Shown one piece after another: positions 59,299-64,000 of a stretch of 64,000 bases of DNA (position 1 is the first letter of the stretch; each line of letters starts with the position of its first letter). Origin of the DNA: Magnaporthiopsis rhizophila (lineage: Eukaryota; Ascomycota; Sordariomycetes; Magnaporthales; Magnaporthaceae); assembly GCA_003049465.1 (NCBI GenBank), contig PYSS01000034.1, positions 12,419 to 76,418 on the forward strand. The letters run 5' to 3'. The notes beneath the pieces are model-generated. The model did not search any database. It was not told where the DNA came from and saw only the letters and a program-made list of their open reading frames with translations. A program made the position numbers and the translations under genes.

Positions 59299-60674
59299 TT
59301 TGGCAAGATGCACGGGGCGGTGCGAGCGGCGTCAGGCCGCTGTCGGACGATAAAAGAGCCCCAGGGCGGGCGGGCGGAAGTGCACTTTGCCCGGCACCGA
59401 TCGGGCGTAGGCGGATTTGCGGTGGCGGCTGGGACGAGAGGTGCGCGGTGATTTGATGCCTCATCCAGTGTGCATCATGCAGGCCAGCCCCAAGATGTCC
59501 GGTTGGCTTGTGGTGGAAGGCTGGCGGGCTGGCACTGCCTCCGTGGGCGGTTTTGGAGTTGTAGCGCCCGGAAACCGAGATCGGGCGGGCGGGAAGTGGT
59601 GAATCAGACAACAGGAGTGAGAATAGGTGCAGGTGGTCTGTGTTGCCCGTCGAGTTGTTATTGAACGATGTTTGTGACTTCCATTTAAGGGAAGCAGGCA
59701 GCAGGCAACACAAAGCTGTGAACGACAAGGACGGGACGGGACTCCGCCTTCATTTCCTTCTCCGCTTGTTTTCTTATTCTTTTTCGTTTTCTTTTTTCCC
59801 TTTGTTTCTTTTTTTTTTTTTTTTTTTTTTCGTCCCGTAATTCTTTCCCGCACATTAAGTTTGAAGGGGATTCGAGTTGCGGCTGGCCGGAACCAGAAAG
59901 GGGATNCCGCACATTAAGTTTGAAGGGGATTCGAGTTGCGGCTGGCCGGAACCAGAAAGGGGATGGCAAAAAGAGGTGGCAACCTAGGTAAGGCTTTGAG
60001 GCTCAATTGGCTGCCTGCTGAGGCTCACTGTTGACGGGCAAATCCGTCGCCTGACCCAAAGAAAATTTAGCTCGCCACAGAGCCTAACTAAGCTGCCCCG
60101 TCGCGTCGCGACGCGTTGCACACAGTGAGTAACAGTGCTGTGCCTTGTGTAACCTGGGGTTCCTCGGATGCAATGCGCGCCGCCCTACAGCCCCAGTCCG
60201 CCGGCATCATGCCCGAAGTGCCTGCAGGCTAGACTCCGCTCTAGTGGAGCTAGGTGCGCCAGCCCGCCGGTTTTCATTCCAGTCCCAATTGTCATGCTTT
60301 GATTAATCTTTGCTCGTAAGGCTGGGCCGACCACGGAGGGTCTTGCCACATCACATCTATCGGGCTCCAACCGGGCGGGCTGTACAAACACGACCACCAT
60401 TGAATGAACGCCCGCCACTCCCGCCTGTCCTTTTCACGCCACCAATGCTCACGCACGGGGCTCCAACCGCGAATCTGACACATTTGTCCCGACGACGGGG
60501 AAAACCAAAGGAAAATAAAAGTAGGGCAGCTACCAGGTGATTCCCTGCAGCCACCCGCATTCCTCCAAAGTCGTCATAAAGGCGACCTGGGTCGTTCCAC
60601 ATCACGAGAAGTCGCAAAGAGCAAATGCAAACCAACCCTTCATTATAAACAAGTGATATTCGATAGCATATAGT
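59299..60674. other. Intergenic region, 1.4 kb, with a duplicated 58-bp block and an N
   Basis: Holds T(22) at 59809-59830, the exact duplication around the N at 59906, and no recognisable gene. The left end is likely the promoter of the SNF2-RING gene. Confidence 0.6.
59848..59964 (+). repeat. Exact 58-bp tandem duplication around a single N
   Basis: Block 59848-59905 (CCGCACATTAAGTTTGAAGG to GGGGAT) is repeated identically at 59907-59964, with one N between. A perfect short overlap separated by N is the usual mark of two contig ends joined without merging, so it is most likely an assembly artefact. Confidence 0.95.
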
Positions 60675-63030
60675 CTAATGCCCGCCCTTTGACCCGGTAA
60701 TCTTGTCCCATAGATGTTCGATTTTGCCCGTGAACCAACTCCACAGCTCCTGGACCTTCTCTCCCGGGGTCTTGTGCTTGTCATCGTCACCATTGCCTTC
60801 GCCCTTGCCAGCAGGAGTCGTCTCTGCGGGTCTTGCTCCAGAAGCCGTCGGGTCAGGACCGGCACTATTGGTCGATGTCGGCGACGACGACGCACTGGGC
60901 GGGACGGTCGACGAAGTAGATGCAGTAGACGTGGCGGGATCAGCCGGTTCCTCTATCGGGGCCTGTGGGCCGTGAAGACCGACTGGCTTGAGGGGCAGCC
61001 TCAGGGTTCCGTTGTTGGGCACGGGGGTCAAGCCAACCGAGTCGCAGACGATGTTGTACACCTCGATGTTTTCTGTCCATATTTGTCAGTACGTCACCGG
61101 CGCAGATGTGAACCGTCGTCCGACGCTCAACCAACCAAGAACACTTACGGAACGGCTCCACCCTGCTGTTGGGCGGATGTGGGAACGCGGGGCCTCGAGC
61201 TACGAAAATGGCTCTCATAAGGGGGTGTTCGTGGTCGTAGCCGTGCAGTCCCCTCGGGTGGTATACCAGGTTCTTGGCTGCGGCTTCCTTCAGGTCGAAC
61301 TCTTTCCGCTTGACAACGTTCCAGCCCGTCTTGGGCACGACCCACAGCGGCGCGATTCGAGGGTTCCGCGAGAAGTGGTAGCGCTCAGGCATGTCCACGT
61401 CCCTGAGATAGATTTCCACGTTCGGGTTGCCCCTGGTCTTCCACAGCAGCTCCTCGTGGAGGCTCTTCAGATCAGCCGGGTCGCGCGGCCGCAGGCCGAC
61501 CAGCGGCCAGCCGTCCACATGCTCCACCTTGCTCAGGTCCACGATATCATCGAGCTGGATCAGCCTCGCCGCGTCCGTTGTGGCCATGCCGTGGTCTGAC
61601 ACCACAACGACATTGACGATGCCCGTGAGGTTCCGCTTCTCAAGCCCCTGGAACATCTGGTCCAGCATGTCGTCGACTTCCTTGATCGTCTTGCGGATCT
61701 CGGTGCTGTTGGGCCCGTAAGTGTGTCCGTCCGAGTCGACGTTGGGGATGTAGGCTGCGATAAGCTGCGGGCGCATCTTCTCGGGCTTTGCGCCTTCGAC
61801 CTCCATCCCGGGCATGTCGAGGAACTCAAAGATACGATCGACCTTTTTGGGCAGCTTCTCGTCTCCATTGAACTTGTCCAGGAAGCTCGGCTCGACGCCC
61901 AAGATGTGCGCCTCGCTTCCGGGCCACATGTGGACGGCGGACCGAACGCCAGCCTTCTCGGCAGTCACCCAGATGGGCTCGCCTCCCCACCACTTCGGAT
62001 CCAGGCTGCGGTCCGGGTCCGTATACCAAAACTCGGCCTTGAGCTCTGGGTCCCAGAAGGTGTTACCGACCACTCCGTGGCTCTCGGGGTAAAGTCCAGT
62101 CGCGAGGGTGTAGTGGTTCGGAAACGTGACGCTGGGGAAGGAGGGCCGCATGTACAAGGGCGACACTCCCTCCTTGATAAAGGCGTTCATCCTCGGCGTG
62201 AGGCCGCGATTCAGGAAGTCGGCCCTGAACCCGTCAATGCTGATGAGGATTGTCGTGGGCGCGAAGAGCGCGGTGCCGTTGCTCACATACTGCTGCGCGC
62301 GCGGTGCTCCGTCCTTGAGCGACAGCTTCAGCGCCACCAGCACCAAGACGGCGAAGGCGGTGCCAACGAGCGAGACGATGATAGCCCAGCGACAGCAGCA
62401 CTTTCTGCGCTTGCTCTTTGCGTCGTCCGTCATGAGCCGGAGGCCACGGCGGTCGACCTCGTCACTGTCCTCGCGCTCGCTGCTCTCGCCCGTCGAGCTG
62501 CCGTCCTTCATGCCTCCCTCTTCCATCTCGTACATCAGTTCGCCATCCTCCCCGTGCTGCGCCTCGGCGAGGAGCCTAGCTTTTTTCTCTTTCCTTCTCG
62601 TCCGCCGCTGCCTCCTCTTGCTGCTCTTTTCCGAGAGCACATGTTCCTTCCCGTCGCCGGCCGACTCCTTGTGCTTCGGGAGCGGGGCGCGAGCGGCGGG
62701 GCTGACGGAACGCGACGTGTCGCTGTATTTGCGCAAAAGATTCAGGGGGTTAGGGATGGGTATGTTGGAGCTGCGGCGGCGTTGGCTGCTCCTCTGGCGG
62801 CGGCGTGCGTCGAGCACCAGCCTGTCGGTCTCGTCCTCCTCCATAAAGACGAGGCGATCGTGGGCCCTCAGCTCGCGGCTGTTGCGCGCGCGGAGCTGAA
62901 GTTGGTCATCGTCGCTGTCGGAATCCTGGTCGCTGCGGATCGAGCGGGCGTCGGCATCGTATTCGACCGGCGAAAGGAGCGATGAGTTGTCCCGGCCGTC
63001 GGCGACGGACGTCGTCAGCCGCTGAAGCAT
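60675..63030 (-). CDS. Type II membrane nucleotide pyrophosphatase/phosphodiesterase (NPP)
   Basis: Two exons, 61149-63030 and 60675-61072 (759 aa); the 76-bp intron (donor GTAAGT) joins VEPF to QNIEVYNIVCDSVGL. A long, Arg/Ser-rich cytosolic N-terminus (1-212) with KRRQRRTRRKEKK leads into one membrane span (about 215-236), so the catalytic part is lumenal or outside. The alkaline-phosphatase-fold core has ILISIDGFRADF (metal Asp at about 266), the nucleophile Thr302 in FPSVTFPNHY, NVDSDGHTYGPNS and VVSDHGMATTD, all typical of NPPs. These enzymes hydrolyse phosphodiester and pyrophosphate bonds of extracellular nucleotides. After the core, a Ser/Thr/Pro/Ala-rich segment and an amphipathic end (ELWSWFTGKIEHLWDKITG) are extra. 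Yeast homologues (Npp1/Npp2) are of similar length. Confidence 0.93.
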
Positions 63031-64000
63031 AGCGGTTCGGTAGCGGCTGTCAGGACCGAAAGGGTATCAGAAAAATGGTAAAAGGAAAGAGAGAAATGAC
63101 ATAAGTATGGTGTGAATGCGAGCTGTGCAATCCTACACTTGTCTGGGGACGGCCATGCATAGAAATGGCCAGGATCGATTCTCAAGCCATCTGGCAGATA
63201 AGGATGAATAGAGGACGGGACGGGGTGTGGCAACCACTGATGGCGCTCAGTTGGGCGGTTGCAGGCGCTAAATGTCGATGATCACGACCCAAACCCCAGT
63301 CAGGGACCCTATGCGCGACCAGAACCCCCCGCACAGTGTATCCATTGAATTTGTTTGGCCTGGAACTGATTTGGCTAAAAACGGAAGCCCCGTCCGTGCA
63401 GGTTCTCAACCCACGCTTAGGTGAGCTTCATTTTTAACACTGCCTAAGCGGCAACGGAATTCATAGCACCCCTATTTCTCTTATGCATGCTGTCCGCTGT
63501 CTACCATGTTAGGGGCCGAGAGCAGCATATCTCAATTCCTTTCTGTTGATCAGTTTTCTTCCATCAAGCGCCACTTACCATCCACCTCAGGGCAAAGGTT
63601 TCGTGGCTCCAATCCGATTCGGGTCAGTTTCTAGAAGTTGCAGTAGAGCCGTGACCTCCCTTCCTCGCCTGCATCTACAAACATTCAGGCCTTACTTGAA
63701 ACAACCAATACGGGACACGCAGCTCTCTGGATGATACCCTGGGGGTCCTGTTATGTTGCAACTAGGTGTCATTTCTAATTTATGTGCTCTCAATATCGTA
63801 TGTGCTTGGGCAATCATCTGCCCTGATAAATGACGTCTAGTTAGGGAAAGCAGCCATCCATGTATGCAATACCCTTGTGTGTATCGTTGAGATGTGACCA
63901 CCGACACGGGCGCAAGGTGAAGAAGCCGATGCCAAGAAATAAAAGGAGAAAAGGATGCTAGTAGGGAAAACGAGCTCGAATAGAGTATGAGCCAAGGTTG
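63031..64000. other. Right edge of window, no gene recognised
   Basis: Upstream of the NPP gene; no convincing frame. AT-richer than genes. It presumably contains the NPP promoter; a gene beyond the right edge cannot be excluded. Confidence 0.55.

Noticed and set aside
61723..62985. 420-codon + strand frame opposite the NPP gene
   Set aside because: Antisense shadow; the - strand has the full NPP catalytic motifs.

Overview
The window comes from the nuclear genome of a filamentous ascomycete, most likely a Sordariomycete. Genes are mostly interrupted by one to five short introns of 60-110 bp with fungal signals (GTATGT/GTAAGT donors, CTAAC/CTGAC branch sites close to the acceptor). Coding DNA is GC-rich. 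Several families are fungus-typical: a two-exon 6-phosphofructokinase, MED17, a GH55 glucanase and low-complexity conserved hypotheticals. No bacterial operons, phage, CRISPR arrays, rRNA or convincing tRNA genes were seen. The species cannot be named from the sequence.

Layout. 0-2 kb: a perfect 602-bp AG dinucleotide array and no gene. 2-9 kb, + strand: mitochondrial enoyl-thioester reductase (ETR1/MECR type) and a six-exon secreted GH55-type beta-1,3-glucanase with a long C-terminal extension. 12.5-17.7 kb, - strand: a conserved-looking hypothetical, a small secreted six-cysteine protein with a Kex2-like site, and a Nudix hydrolase with an alanine-rich tract. 20.6-23 kb, - strand: phosphoinositide-specific phospholipase C. 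24.4-36 kb, + strand: a mini-cupin, a 1252-aa protein with an N-myristoylation signal, and a low-complexity ORF. From 36.6 kb to 63 kb all seven confident genes lie on the - strand: a charged DUF8035-like protein, a transmembrane protein with a lectin-like propeller ectodomain, 6-phosphofructokinase, a cytochrome P450, Mediator subunit MED17, a RING-containing SNF2 translocase of the Uls1/Rad5/Rad16 group, and a type II membrane nucleotide pyrophosphatase/phosphodiesterase. One frameshifted gene remnant (48.3-48.6 kb, + strand) sits among them.

The genes are mainly housekeeping, wall-remodelling and signalling functions and do not form a recognisable biosynthetic or defence cluster. Large intergenic stretches (up to 4.6 kb) hold poly-A/T tracts, microsatellites and a few diverged repeats. 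Three single Ns mark joins; one is flanked by an exact 58-bp duplication that looks like an assembly artefact.

The most notable observations are: two GC-AG introns with the same donor context among 22 modelled introns; a PFK intron that falls at the junction of the duplicated halves; a roughly 100-residue disordered insertion inside the catalytic X domain of the PLC; two SUMO-interaction-like motifs in the SNF2-RING protein; and the cysteine-rich secreted protein. I did not find a clearly new multi-gene system.
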